Assembly (NCBI RefSeq): GCF_024763615.1
Contig: NC_077223.1
Coordinates: 39,494,627 to 39,558,626, forward strand
Direction: 5' to 3'
Source of the DNA: Phlebotomus papatasi
Taxonomy: Eukaryota > Arthropoda > Insecta > Diptera > Psychodidae
Length of the DNA: 64,000 bases
Shown here: piece by piece, positions 33,977-46,366 of the stretch
Numbering within the stretch: position 1 is the first letter of the stretch
Layout: every line of letters begins with the position of its first letter
Made by a program: the position numbers and the translations under genes
Notes under the pieces: model-generated
The model's input: only the letters and a program-made list of their open reading frames with translations
Database searches by the model: none
Told to the model about the DNA's origin: nothing

Positions 33977-36280
33977 TGGCTCTGATTATCTTTGCCACTG
34001 ATCTCAACCAATTAAGTCAAGCAAAGATAATTAAGCCATTTGAAATTGAAGTCAGTTTCAGACTTCTTGCAGAAATATCACGGGAAAATAATTTTAGGCC
34101 ACGCCCCTTTTAGAAGAATCTCCTACACTTTTGAAATTGCAGGTTTTGATATTATAAAACGAAATATTTCCTATTAGCGAACGAGCTGAACTCATACTTG
34201 AGAGAAAGCTTTTTCAAAAAATCAAATCAGGATTTTTGGAAAATGTTTTCACACGAAATACAGGATCCAGCTGAGAAATTTTATCCGAAATTTAAAGATT
34301 GATTCACTATTAACATAAACAGAAACAATCTTTAATGAAAACTAATCAATTTTCATGAAAAACATCGAAGGAAAACCTTCTGCACTTCACCACAAATTAC
34401 AAGACTGCTAGAAATACAATCGATCTGTCACATTTTTTGTAAGACTTTTTCTACATTGAGTTTTTACAACGCAATTTAAATTCAAATGATACCTAAAATT
34501 TAACGGTCTTTGTGTTAATACATCCTAAAATGAATAAATATTTAAAAGCAAAATGAATTCATTGACTATTCGAAGATTACATACATAATTATAATTAATT
34601 TGCTTGGCCGAAATTACACTCAAAGTTGCCGAAATTAGAAGCTGGCCGAAATTTCGCACACTTGCCCTATACAAAGAATTACCATTCACACGAGGTACAT
34701 TATAATTTTACACTAGGTTTTGTCCTGTAAAATAAGTTGTAATCAAGGAAACAAAAAACCATCTTCTACTGAATCTTTTCTGAGTAATCGTGACTACCGG
34801 AAAATAAGTTTTTTTTTCTAGAAAGTTCTTGAAAATCTGTTATGAACTGCTAAATTTTTAAAATTGTGTAATAAAAATTTTGGATAATATACTTTAAATG
34901 TTTTCCTTTTATACTTAAGAGCTTGAATTAAATAAATTTTTATATATTGAAAAACATTTAGCAATTAAAATTTATTGTTTTATTGAAGACTATGTCTTAT
35001 TTTTAAAATATATATTTAAACCCTAATCAGATATGTATTTTGTTTGTGTTTTTCCCTAATGAACGTTTCATAGCAATGCTTTAAACTTCTTTCTTTTTGT
35101 TAAGATGAAACTAATTAAAAAGAAAACTCTAAAAAGAAAATGTAATTGTTTTATAAAATTACTCATAAGACCATTAAAGACGAAATGAATATAGGCTGTT
35201 ATAAAAAAGATAAATTCTTTTGAAAGCAAGTTTAGAGGATTTGAAATTAATATATGTATTATGTTATCAATAGACTAAGATCCATTAACCTATATTCAAT
35301 CTAATTGAACTTGTGACATATGGTCAATAATGAGATATCTTTTATTCTCTGGCACAGTCTGTGTTAATTGCAGAGGATTTTTCCGCTTGTGGGAATGATC
35401 AATACAGTACAATTATGCAAATGGCCAATCTTATGAGCTTTCTGGTAATTTCCAATACTTCTGTTTGTGCAAAAATTATAGGACGAAACATCGTACAAAC
35501 GGAAAATTTTGTTGTATAAGCATAAAGCCTTTCAAACCCTTTTTTGCTTCATGGGTACTTAATACTCGTGCTATACATTTCATTATATTTTGTGAGCTTG
35601 ACTCTTTAATTATATGCTACTTAAATTAATGTTATATGCGAGAGAATTTGAAATTAACATAAAAGCGATTTACATTTAAATTACATTTGTGCATTGGATT
35701 CCAACACGGAGGATGGGGTATGTGTCTTCGTTGGGTGAGAAACTTCTGGTGCAGAGGAGAAGGAGGAATATTATGAATTCACGTTTCTATTCATCGGCCA
35801 CTCTTGGGGTTGACACACCGAGTCCAAATAGTAGTGGATGAGAGGGTCTAGCCATTCAGGTGCCATTCTGAATTTGTGCTCCTGTCGAAACACACCTTCT
35901 CTTTATGTTAATTACTTTAGAGTCCCTGATTTATGCCTCTTTCATTTGCAAAACCCTTTTAAATGCTTGGTAAGACATAGTTATTTGTTTCATTAGAAGC
36001 CCACACCAAACATTTTACTTAAAACGAATGAAAGCGATTTACATAGATGTTCACACATTTTTTACTTATTTTTTATAATGATATTAGAATGTAATATTTT
36101 GTAATTTTGTAATTATTTTAAATGGCTATGTAGATTGAGAACTGATAAGAATTATTTATATTCATATTAGAATTTCCTTGATTTTTCCCTTGGGAAGTTC
36201 ACAATTTACAAGTCTAAAGTTTTATTAACTGATTGCTCGAAAACGCCTCGTGCAATTTTTTTAAGACAAACATTCTACCA
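33977..36280. other. AT-rich, no gene seen
   Basis: Contains the isolated right end of a GGGTAAGTGTGC-type element at 34600-34667 (AAATTTCGCACACTTGCCC then TA). A less AT-rich patch lies at 35690-35900. No credible frame. Confidence 0.35.
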
Positions 36281-36800
36281 CGTACGAAAATACCGTTGAA
36301 TCATTCTCAATAACGGGTTTTCAAGGTCAAAGGTAAAAAAGGCTGTGAAGAGCGCATTTATCAACTGCATGGTGTCATGTTTGGGCTCGTTGGAAAGGTC
36401 TTGGAATTTTTCATAAAACTGAACCGGTCCCAAGCAGTTCTTGATAGTTAATAAACCGGTTCCAAGCAGTTCTCAACCGGTACTGAACCGATAACTAATT
36501 TTAATCCGAAATTCAATTATATTATGCCAAAGGTGCTTTGTGAAATGTTTTAAGTGGTTTTTAAATCGGTTTAAATGGGCTGTGAACCGGTAATGAACCG
36601 GTTGCAAACCGATAAGCAATTTTTCTCCGAAAGTCATTTCTTTTACTTCCAAACTATTTTGTCGATCTTTTGGGTGTTTTATGAATCGGTTTAAACTGAT
36701 TGTGAACAAGTAAACGGTGAATAATGTGAAAATGCTTTGTAGGTTTAGCATCTAAGTCACGAGTTCGAGCAAAGTCTGGGACGCTTTGCCACCCCATTTA
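36281..36800 (-). repeat. ACCGGTT-rich repeat, inverted copy
   Basis: Reads on the minus strand like 15318-15700: GGGTGGCAAAGCGTCCCAGA, then 'ctcgaactcgtgacttagatgc', runs of ACCGGTT-type heptamers, and 'ttccaagacctttccaacgagcccaaacatgac'. The 92-codon frame at 36473-36751 is a product of this repetition. Confidence 0.65.
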
Positions 36801-36839
36801 TGAAACTTATAGTAAAGCCAAACAGCCAAGCATACCGAC

Positions 36840-37035
36840 CGATTTAACATATTAAGGGGCAGACGCAGCCAAAAACCCGAAAGCCACAATCACGAAAGCC
36901 AAAATCCTGAAAGCCAAAATCCCGAAAACCATAATCATACGGAAAAAATACCGAAAGTTCAAAATTCTGAAAGGAATGGAATTGGGTCCCTGTCAAAATC
37001 CCGAAAGCCAAAGTCTCGAATTCTTAATAGATATC
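36840..37035. repeat. CCCGAAAGCCAAAATC microrepeat block
   Basis: Several imperfect copies of CCCGAAAGCCAAAATC occur in direct orientation. The same phrase occurs in 18430-18745 and inside 5830-6385. Confidence 0.55.
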
Positions 37036-37087
37036 TACTCCCACTCGGGGATCTAAATAAAATAATTGTAAGGATCAGTTTCATTAA

Positions 37088-37716
37088 CCCTTTAACGACG
37101 AGACACTTTTTACGGACTGAAAATCAACAATAAAAATTAAACTGAGAATCATAACCTTGGAAAGTCCATCAGGGTCTGATTCGGTATGTTTTTTGCTTAT
37201 ATGTACGATAGGGACAAAAGTAGCTCAAAAATTTAAGTAATTTTCAACAAAATTAAACTGCAAAACATAATCAATGATAAGTCTTACATCTAACCTTGGA
37301 AAGTCCAACAGAATCTGATTCTGTGTATTTTGTGCCTCTATGGACGATAGGGACAAAAATAGCCCAAAAATTTAAGCAATTTGTCTGACAATACCAATGA
37401 ATAATATTTTTCGCTTTAATGAAAAATATTACGTATGAATATTGTAGTTTTTGTTGTCAAAAGGGTGTTGCTTAAAAAAATGGAAGTTTAAAAAATAAAT
37501 AAAATCAATTATGAATTTAAGAATTTAAAAATTCGCCATTTTTGAGCTTAAATATTTACTACATAGCAAATAGCTAGAGACTTGCAAAAAATATTCTAGA
37601 TTTCTTCAACCTTCTACTTTACAATTATGTATAGACATAAGAAAAAAATCACTTTAGGTAGTCAGGAAAAATTATTTTCTTTATGGGACACCGGTGTTCC
37701 AATCGTCCTTAAAGGG
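37088..37716. mobile_element. 629-bp TTAA-target piggyBac-like element
   Basis: Begins CCCTTTAACGACGAGACACT, ends AATCGTCCTTAAAGGG, with TTAA at 37084-37087 and 37717-37720. TTAA targets with CCC...GGG ends are the hallmark of piggyBac-like elements (family knowledge). It carries no transposase. A shorter sister with the same ends is at 52101-52587. Confidence 0.75.
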
Positions 37717-37835
37717 TTAAAAAATAGGTGAAAAAATCATATATATCAATGTAGCCCAACTGCTCAAAATAGCAAAATAGCCCCACCTCCCCCTAACCTT
37801 AATTTGCGACATATAAAATTTTTGAGAAACCTTTA

Positions 37836-38261
37836 GAGTAAGTGTGCCAAATTTCGGCATAGTTGCATGCAAGCGACAAATTCTCCAGTTTGAAATGTAA
37901 CAAATTGATTTTTATATTCCTTCTTCTTAAGGCGTGTTGTTTGGAACATTGTAGATAGTTTATCGTTTTTATTTCCTCTAAAATCATTCTTAATACATTT
38001 TAAAATGAATAAAAATGTAGACATAGCTTTGGTGCCCTATTTCGGCCACCTTCATTCTCATAGTTCCTTGCCCTTCGGAATTCTTCCCATGTCTTTGTCA
38101 CGTCATCTCGTTTGTGGAAGCTACATTTTATTTGTTATTCTTTTGCGTTGTAAAATCTTTAGAGTAAGTAAAAACTAAAAACTCATGGTAATTCGAGGAA
38201 ATTCGAGGAACAAAAAAGGTGGCTGGAATAGCAAGCTGACTGGAATTTGGCACATTAATCC
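37836..38261. mobile_element. 426-bp (G)AGTAAGTGTGCC element, TA target
   Basis: The left end GAGTAAGTGTGCCAAATTTC and right end GGAATTTGGCACATTAATCC are inverted, with TA at 37834-37835 and 38262-38263. It is colinear in inverse with 16540-16967, including 'gcatgcaagcg' and 'ggtgccctatttcggccacctt'. Confidence 0.7.
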
Positions 38262-38263
38262 TA

Positions 38264-39961
38264 TAGTTTTTAAATTAAAAAAAGCATTGGGAAGGAAGCT
38301 TGATATTGAATTGAGAAAAACTTTGCTAAATGTTTCAAATCGTAAGCACGATGATTTGCCTCATTAGTTAAATTGTTAATTTTTTAAGGACCTATAGATT
38401 ACCAGTGTCAGTGATTAAAAATCAACAAGAATCAAGACAAGATTCTTTTCTAACCATTATAAGTTTTTTTTACTTCTCAAATAGTCACAAAAATGAGTTT
38501 TCTGATCACTAGTGATCTACTGGACTTTAAAGGGTTAAACGACTTTGTCATAAAAAAATTAATAACAACTTTTGAGCATTCAGCAAAATGATTTTTAAAG
38601 TAAGCTTCCCAATTTTATGTCAAAGTTTATGACGACATATTATAAATCCCGATAAGAGTTTGATATGGGATATGGGTATAAATATTCCTCAAACCTCCTT
38701 CCTTGGGGATAATGCAAAATAATCAGCAATATACTATACAATTTCGTGTAATTTTCACCGCACACCCATTGAGTATAAGTTGCAAAGTATGATTAATAAT
38801 GCCCCATAAGTTCCTCCTGAGCTTAAGACCAGCAAGATGGGGGCATCCAAGGGAGGAAATTGAAGAAGGTGGGTGGTGGTCAATTTCTCCTGTTTCTCTG
38901 GTAAAACCGGACAAGTTCCAACGGAAGAGTTTTAGGGTGTTTTAACATTATACATGCCATATATGTATACATAAAATGTACATAAAACCAATGTCTAGAG
39001 CGCTTAAATTTTAAGGGTTGGGGGTTTGGGTGAAAATTTGAGCGGGTGCACACAACTTCTCCAACTGAGATTATGCTTTGCTTCTGTATTTATCACAGTC
39101 AGAGATGGATGAATTGGGAAGGTGGGTTGCTATAAGAACATTATTAAAGAGCCGAAAGACAAGATGAAGGTGCCTGAGTCTGGAGGGTGGTTTCCTAAAT
39201 TGTATGAATATTGAAATAGGTTTCATAATTAAATTTATATATTGTTGGATTCACCAGGCAGCTCACATAACTCCCTATGTAGTCGGACACTGTGTAAGGG
39301 GTGCTTCCGACTGGACTTGATCAATTTGAATTATTTCACCATCCTCTAAAGAAGATTTTTGGGAAAATTGTATTACAGAAAATTCTTCTGGAAATTGAAT
39401 TTAGTTAAGAAAAACCGTTACACCTGTACTTTTTTCTTCAACATTCAAAGTTTCACATAGAAGCGACAATATTCTCCTTCTAGAATTTCTTCGGAAGCCC
39501 TTTGGCTCATCACCATTCTGGCCAGCGTCGTCATCTTTGTCTTCAGTATGACTCTGTATGGGATGGTGGCACCCTCATTGTGTGGGTGGAAATTGTGAGA
39601 GAATGTTCTAAAACTGACTAGCATTAATGCAAGGGGGAATGGGAAAAGAGAAATAATATAAAGAGAAACTGAGAAGAGAAACTATCCACCACCCCCGAAC
39701 TCCGAATAATGCCCTCAGAGTTGGGCCTCATGCATATGAATGAGTTCATTACATTAAGGACTTGTTCCCATATTTGTTTGAATATCTAGAAAGGGAAGAT
39801 AGATTTTCAGGGCAAATTTTCCACACACTGTTTTTCAGTTTGAGCTATAAATTTGCTTTCTGATTTTACCACATTACTATGTGTTATTTTTTTTCCAGCA
39901 GTGATGCTGATAGAAATATCTTGAAATATGACTTAACTTGAATACTGACCAGTAAATATAT
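38264..39961. other. no gene seen; GC-richer island at 38640-39760
   Basis: GGTGGGTGGTGG (about 38869) and TGTGGGTGGAAATTG (about 39578) recur, as in other islands. Pyrimidine-rich tracts are present. Frames are short. Confidence 0.3.
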
Positions 39962-40094
39962 TAGGTGAGATTCTTAACAATCTCACCTACTATAATCCTA
40001 ACAAAATTTCATGTCGTCCGATCGAGCTCAAACTTGGCCAAAACGTGTTTCAGCACTTCCTGATCACGAATATATATGTGGCTAATTTACGTTC

Positions 40095-40131
40095 CCGGCC
40101 GGCCGGCCGGCCGGCCGGCCGCTCTTTGGAG
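40095..40131. repeat. (CCGG)n simple repeat
   Basis: About nine uninterrupted GGCC/CCGG tetramers in otherwise AT-rich DNA. Fully self-complementary and CpG-dense. A GTCC/GGAC-type tetramer patch at a comparable place in other dispersed repeats (about 16070, 57220, 47810) suggests a common ancestor. Confidence 0.9.
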
Positions 40132-40525
40132 CTTAATAGCTCCTAAACTAAAAAAGATATCGACTTGCGGTTTTCGGCAAAGGTTATATATCGCATGAAA
40201 ATTGCAACTTGGTGCATTGACCCCCCACTCCCCACCCCTCCTTCCGCCATTTTGAAGACCCCCTTTTTTTGTTTTCTGAATAGCTCCGCCCCTATGGCAT
40301 CGAGCGGGCTCAAATTTTAGTATGTTATAGCTGGGCCTTAGAGCTTTCCATCAATACCAAACTTAAGGTCCCCCGACCCCCCTGACCCGAGCTATAATGG
40401 TCCAAAAAAAATTTCTTAAAATGGCCATAACTCCGGTTCTAATTGTCAGAATTTAAAAAGTAAGGGCTTTTTGGAAAGCTCTCGTGAAATGCCACTTACC
40501 CTTCTAACATCGCAAGTTCATAAAA

Positions 40526-40543
40526 CCACCGCTAGGGGCGCTA
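40526..40543 (+). promoter_or_regulatory. CTCF-like motif, module 1
   Basis: CCACCGCTAGGGGCGCTA resembles the CTCF core (CCA..AG(G/T)GGCGC) known from flies and vertebrates. Identification is by motif only. Confidence 0.35.
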
Positions 40544-40815
40544 TTATTAAAAAGAAAATTTTTAAATCTTATAAGTTGAATAACTCAAAAATTCCATTGT
40601 GCATCGGGCTGAAATTTTAGTATGTTGTAGCCGTTGATTATACCTATCAAACAAAAAAAACCTTAAGTCGATCTAAAACCCCTGACCCGAGCTATAAGGG
40701 GTCAAAGTTCGAACATTGACCGGCCTCTATCTCCGGTTCTAATTAACATAGCGACATAAATTTTACCTTTTTGGTTTCGTCTCGATGAGCACTTTCAGAT
40801 GGAAGTTCAAAAAGT

Positions 40816-40832
40816 CACCACAGGTGGCGCTG
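40816..40832 (+). promoter_or_regulatory. CTCF-like motif, module 2
   Basis: CACCACAGGTGGCGCTG includes AGGTGGCGCT, the closest of the set to the Drosophila CTCF core. Spaced 290 bp from the module 1 motif. Confidence 0.4.
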
Positions 40833-41114
40833 TGATAGCGTCAAAATTCATCGAAATTCAAAGTCACTTTTCTCAAAAACGGCATTGTGCAAGTTAATGA
40901 AATTTTAGTATGTTGTAGTCCAGTCTAGGACGTTTCCAAAATGGTGCGTATGTGCGCTGTGGTTAAAACAGAACCGGAGATATGAGGGGTCAAAGTTCAC
41001 AAAATTCAAAAAATCATATCTCCGGTTCTGTGTGACCGATTTTGATGAATGAGGGCTTAAACGAAAGACCTCACCAAATACTACAACTTTCTAAAATATT
41101 TGAACTTCGTGGGA

Positions 41115-41132
41115 CCAACACCAGGGGCGCCA
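41115..41132 (+). promoter_or_regulatory. CTCF-like motif, module 3
   Basis: CCAACACCAGGGGCGCCA at the equivalent place of module 3, about 300 bp on. A weaker fourth version (TGACTACTTGGGGCACT) lies at about 41454-41470. Confidence 0.35.
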
Positions 41133-41801
41133 CAGTCGAAAAACCAATTTCAATATCACATAACCTCAATTATCTCGACTGTCGCTGAACAGATTTTGAT
41201 GATTACTTCGACATAATTGTAGAGGACATTTGTCTCTACATTTTGTCCATACATCATTTTCCGCTCAGACTACGCTATCACTCCGATTTTGCCGTTTAAG
41301 TGTGAAAAAATTGATTTTTCCCGTAATAACGCTTTGAAATCACTCAGATGCCAATTTGACTGCCTCTACTCCACAAAGACACTTAAAATATGGTTTTAAA
41401 TGGAAAGTCCCACAAAATACAACAATTCTTTGATATAGTTGAAGTTCAACAAATGACTACTTGGGGCACTCTGGATGAAAAAACAAGTTAAGAAACAAAA
41501 ACCCTCGCTTATCTTAGCTTCTGAGTAATCGATGAGATCATGTTTTATAGGAAAATTATAGAGAACATTCTGGTCTACATTTCACCCATATATCACTTTT
41601 CTGTCAGTTTATCCAAATCCTTGATATTTTGGTTTAAATACAAAATTTGTATAGTTTCACGAATTTCACAATTCAAGATAACTGAATGGCGTCCCACAAC
41701 TTCAGCTCTAAATCGAATTTGCATGCACTCCGAGTTAGCTCACGTTAAGAATCTCACCTACATAAGCCGGTTAGGATTATCTGTCCCTTTTTTCATGAGT
41801 A

Positions 41802-42710
41802 GGGGAGACTGGGGCAAAAAGTAACAAAACGGATATTTTATTTTTTCACAAGCGACACGAGCACCTCCAAAATTTCTAATTAGCACAGTTTTATAGGAAA
41901 TTTACCACTCTACAACTCTGTGAGTCATTTTCTTCTATTTTGTAAGGAAAAAGGAAATATATTTATCAAGTCGTTTTCTAAAAGGTAATTTTGTGATCAT
42001 TCTCAAAAATGCTGGGGCAAATAGTATCAGGAATAAGATATTATCACATTTTGATTCGCTTTACTACGGGATTCCGTAAATTTTAGGAAAATACCTAGAT
42101 TACATATTTTCATAGGAAATTTATTCTTCTATACCTTTGTAAAACACCTTTTTCTCTATCTGAGCGAGAAAAGCGCATTTTAAGCTATTTTACAAAAAAA
42201 AACACACAAAAGACTGCAAACCGTTTGACCAATGCAAACAACAAGCGGCGACACATAGCATTGCCGTTTCTTTTCACCGTGGGACATCAGAAATTGTTTC
42301 GGTCTTTGTTACTTTTGCTCCATAGCTTTTGTTACTTTTTACCCCAAGTGGTCATTTTTAATAAAAGAATTTCTGGAGAAAAGAATCTTTGTAAAATTCT
42401 AAAATAGATAGCGGATTCGTATTCAAAGGATATCCAGATAATTTGCGAAATATTCACTAGTGCATCAAATTTAATATAAGTAGCTAATAACTGATATCTT
42501 CTGCACGGAAAATATTTTAAAATAGGGCTAAAAATTTCGATATTTTTTTTATTTTCTAAATTTATTGTTCAAATTCTAACAAATTTACAACATTGAAGAA
42601 GACTTATGGAGGCTATCTATGGAAAAAAATTTTAAGCCGTTATCTTATTTATCTTGGAAGATATTGAATTTTAAAATTTTCGATTTGTGACTTTTTGCCC
42701 CAGTCTCCCC
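41802..42710. mobile_element. GGGGAGAC-ended element, intact copy
   Basis: Ends GGGGAGACTGGGGCAAAAAG and CTTTTTGCCCCAGTCTCCCC(minus a base) are inverted, with TA at 41800-41801 and 42711-42712. Interior matches 1155-2295 in inverse and supplies the uninterrupted site for the element nested there. Confidence 0.8.
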
Positions 42711-42712
42711 TA

Positions 42713-43672
42713 CTTTAGTTTCAAAGTAAGTGACACTGTTTTTAGTATATGGTTCCTTTTAATATTGATTGGAAAGTAGGAACGCCATATAAATTAGGCT
42801 GCTAAATTTAAACATTTTTCTTTACGAAAATGTAGATTAAAGAAATTGGCTTCGGAGGCTGGTCATCAACGCTAAGACGGCGGCAGACGCATGGGAGGGT
42901 GGGATATGTAGAGTTTGAATAAAACATTATTATTATATTAAAAAATGTCATTAGAGGAAAGCTCGCTATCTTCGGACGATTTATGTTTCGCACAAATCGT
43001 TTTTTTTTTCAATGTGTTATAAATGAATTTGGCCAATTATAATATTATATTTTACTAGGTAGTTCAATACCTCAAATTTTCAGAAAAGAGATAGGGGTGA
43101 AATCCATAAGGAGCATAGTGAAAAAATTGAATTGTCCGAAGCTTGAGTCATCCGAAGGTAGCGTGCTTTCCCCTACTTGTATTTAATTAAATAATGAAAT
43201 TTTATCAGCAGATTTTTTTCTGAAAGGTCGACAACAATTCAGTATTCAAGGAAGTTAATACAATTCATCGAGATGATTCTGAACCTAGCTGATCGAAGGA
43301 TTAGCTATTAGCTAGCCCAGGAACTAGACCAGACCTGTGCTTATTAAAAGTCATGTAGTATTGGAAATTTTGTGTTGATAGTTCTAATGGAAATTGCAGA
43401 TTGACGTGCTGGTAACATTAATTCCGCTTATTCACGGTGCCATGATGAATGTTTTAGCGCCAAAAAGACATAATAGAAAGAAAAACTCTCATAAAAATAA
43501 ATTGTCTTCTTGATATCTTTGTCAGAAGACGGGTAGCTCTTCACTACATATACCCTTTTACTTGAATCTTGCAGAAATACAAAGAAATTTAATGCAAATA
43601 TCACTTCAAATGGAAAGTTCTTAAATCGCGCGCAATTCAACTGTGAGAGAGATTGAGACACAAATAACTCAC
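42713..43672. other. AT-rich, no gene seen
   Basis: An isolated GGGGA-type right end ('gtagcgtgctttcccctac') lies at about 43155-43174. Frames at 42808-42993 and 43428-43679 are unremarkable. Confidence 0.3.
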
Positions 43673-43709
43673 TTGACACACGTCTGGCGGCGCTTCGATT
43701 GCAATAAAT
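43673..43709 (-). CDS. weak candidate 37-nt internal exon
   Basis: On the minus strand, ATTTTGTCGCATTTCAG precedes 37 nt that end at a strong donor GTGAGT (43667-43672). Read from its first base it gives IYCNRSAARRVS plus one leftover base. That phase would join the exon at 23536-23648, forming an AAC codon. The local GC content (GGCGGCGC) is unlike the surroundings. The 20-kb gap and tiny size make this tentative. Confidence 0.2.
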
Positions 43710-44180
43710 CTGAAATGCGACAAAATATTTTCTTCTCTATTTTATCCTTATTAGCAGGTCGTGTCCCTTCTTGTAATATGTACTTTTGCATTCCTTATTA
43801 ACCAAAATAGTGTTGTACAAAAGGATTTTTCTAAAACCTATCCTGAATTTTGGGACAGCTCAAAACAATATGAGTCTTCCAACTCAAAATTTCATCCCAA
43901 TGTTTTTGTTGTAATATCGGCAATTATTCACAATCAACTAAAATAACTGTATTCAACATTCAACTAAATTATTAAAAGCGTTTTCTTGTGAAAATGACCT
44001 AGCTCTAAGGAATTAAACAATTTTAACACTGAAAAACCTCTCATTTTCTCTACGTGAATTTTCGCGGCATTTTGAAGAATCACAACTGGCACCACCAAAT
44101 TCTTTTTTGTTATTTAAATTATTTAAATTATGTTATTCGAATTTTTGTTTTTTAAATGAATTATTGTTTCTTTTTATACA

Positions 44181-44341
44181 GGGATGGACTTGATCAAATG
44201 ACGCGAAATTCAATGGACGCAATTTGAAAACCCTTATCCCTAGAAAAATTCCTCGTGACCTAAACATAATCCTAACGGGATTTGAATCCGAGACACTTGC
44301 ATCTTAGAGCTAGTGCTCTACCAATCGGTCCATTGAGTGCC
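44181..44341 (-). mobile_element. 5'-part of a tRNA-derived SINE
   Basis: Minus strand opens GGCACTCAATGGACCGATTG, then a B box-like GGATTCAAATCC. It continues into the body ('gaggaatttttct', matching 'cagaaatttttctgg' of 51795-52054) and stops where the family body would go on. 3'-truncated or diverged after about 44181. Confidence 0.65.
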
Positions 44342-45454
44342 TTGCCTGTAATTATAATGTGTCTTTATTAGAATATTTTCAAAATTTGTCATTTGTATAA
44401 CCATCAATGTGAACAATAGCGGCGTATTGAGTATAAATCGGTAATAAGGAATATTCTCACTGGAGACATAAAAAGCGGAGTTGTGGATCGACCACTGACT
44501 GGGAATTTTCTGTAATCTTAACCAAATTGCCTCGACAGCTAAAGAATAAATACTGATTTATGTTTTTATTGCACAATTTCTAACACAGCACTGATCGAAA
44601 TTAAATTTATTCATAGACCAAAAGTTGGAAATTGTCTATTTGAATTTGCAACGTTGTCTGAGAATGGTCTTCATGTGAAATTGTGGTTTAGAATGACCTC
44701 TTGGCTCTCAATAAATTCTCCTATACTATGAGTGTCCGAGATGGAGGTGTTAGAAAATTTCTACTAAAGACTTTTTCAGACACAAATAATGAAGCAGGTT
44801 TTTAAGATGATTTTCACCATCATTGTGCATATTTATAGAAAATTATGCAAATATACTGGAAGTATGTGGATATACAATTGCATTCTTCAATATTTTTAAA
44901 CTGATATCCCTTTCTTGCACATTGGCAAAAGCACTTTGAATATTTGCATAAATACAAAATACAATAAACAGAACTCTCGAAAAATGTATTAAACCTCATC
45001 CAGATTTATTTCTCTATCTCTTTTCGTTCTTTTGGGTCGATATACACAGCATAACTTGAAATGATTTATGGGTGACTCATAAAAATTGCAATTCTTCCCT
45101 TCCAAACACTCTTCAGCTAATTATACACGTTTGCTCGCTGAAATTGTCTTGACTAATGCTGGGACGATGAAAAAAAGACAACGATACGAAGATGATGAAG
45201 GTGAAATGCGAGATTATCGTCTTTTTTTTTCTTAAACCTGTGTGCTGAGAGCAAAAAGAGGGTAAATGAATCACAAAATTAAAAGAAAATTAACTTCCAG
45301 ACTCAGAGTGGGATGAGAGAATTTCTGTGGTAGTCAGAATACAGAGTTGATAAAAGTTATAGATACTAATTAACCCATGTATGATGCATAAATTGAACTT
45401 AATTAAATTTTTTTTAAAAAAATCCCTTCAATATATAAATTTTTAATTCGACCT
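44342..45454. other. AT-rich, no gene seen
   Basis: No repeat termini, RNA genes or credible frames recognised. Confidence 0.3.
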
Positions 45455-45458
45455 TTAA

Positions 45459-45660
45459 CCCTTTAAGGACGATTTGTATACCGTTGTCCAATAGAGAAAA
45501 TAATTTCCCCTGAATAAGTATATAAAGTTACTTTCTTTTTAAAGTTTGTACATAATCACAAAGTAGAAGGTTGTAGGAATCCAGGATATTTTTGCAAATC
45601 TCTTTTGAGAAATTTATAAATTATTGCATTGTAGAATGAATTTTAATAGTTTTTCATATT
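45459..45660. mobile_element. truncated TTAA-type element end
   Basis: CCCTTTAAGGACGATTTG follows TTAA (45455-45458). The next 150 bp resemble the inverted right part of 37088-37716 ('gagaaaataattt', 'cacaaagtagaaggttg'). The other end was not found. Confidence 0.5.
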
Positions 45661-46364
45661 TCCAATTTTTTGAACAAAAATCTTGTGACATTAAAAAGTA
45701 CAAACTATAATATTTTTCATAAGAACGAAAATGATCATTCATTGGTATTTACAAGAAAGTTTTTGAAATGTTATAGGTTATATACATTCCAACCAAAAAG
45801 GGGTAAGTGTGCCAAATTTCGGCCAGCTTCATATTTCAGCCATTTTGAATATAATTTCGGCCAAGCAAGCAAAACAATTAAAATTATAGCTATTATAATC
45901 TTCGAATTAGTCAATGAAATTTTTCTTTTAAATCTTTATTCGTAAATGGTTTTTGAGTCGACTTAATTAGAGGTCCCTCTAAGGCCCAAGCCGCTATCTC
46001 TAACCGTTTGGCCTCTGGATCTGATAATGATGGGTAGTAAAACCGCTTTTAATGAAAGATTGCAACAGACTCAGCAGTATTATGGTAAAAATAATAATCA
46101 GTAAATAGTCCTTTTTAATATGTATAGACAATTTAAACATTGAAATATTCTTGACAAGGAGAAAATAAAGATGTTAAAAATAATCTTAATGGCCTAAAGT
46201 TTTATTAAAAATGAATTACCAGAAATTTTGCATTATTTCTTGACAAAAGCGAAATATATTTCTGTCGGTTACAATTTTTTCTATTCATTATTTGTTCAAA
46301 TGTTTAAATAAAAAAAGATAAATAAAAAAATAAAATTTCGTGTTTAATATCTTTAAGGCGCAAA
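45661..46364. other. fragments of two repeat families, no gene
   Basis: GGGTAAGTGTGCCAAATTTC at 45801 is an isolated end of the family at 16540-16967. 'gccgctatctctaaccgtttggcctct' at about 45990-46016 is a fragment of the ACCGGTT-type repeat. The 91-codon frame at 45670-45945 spans the first of these. Confidence 0.4.
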
Positions 46365-46366
46365 GA

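Larger units (their letters stand above)
39962..41780. mobile_element. 1.8-kb element made of ~300-bp modules
   Basis: TAGGTGAGATTCTTAAC at 39962-39978 has an exact inverse at 41744-41760. A second pair, ATAATCCTAAC at 39992-40002 and its inverse at 41770-41780, stands in swapped order. The left 28 bp also form a hairpin by themselves. Inside, the phrase AAATTTTAGTATGTT(A/G)TAG recurs at 40313, 40612 and 40900, each followed by 'ctccggttct' and then a G-rich GGCGC box, so three to four degenerate modules of 290-340 bp are present. No long frame. Confidence 0.65.

Noticed and set aside
45670..45945. 91-codon plus-strand frame
   Set aside because: Reads through the terminal repeat of a GGGTAAGTGTGCC-type element.
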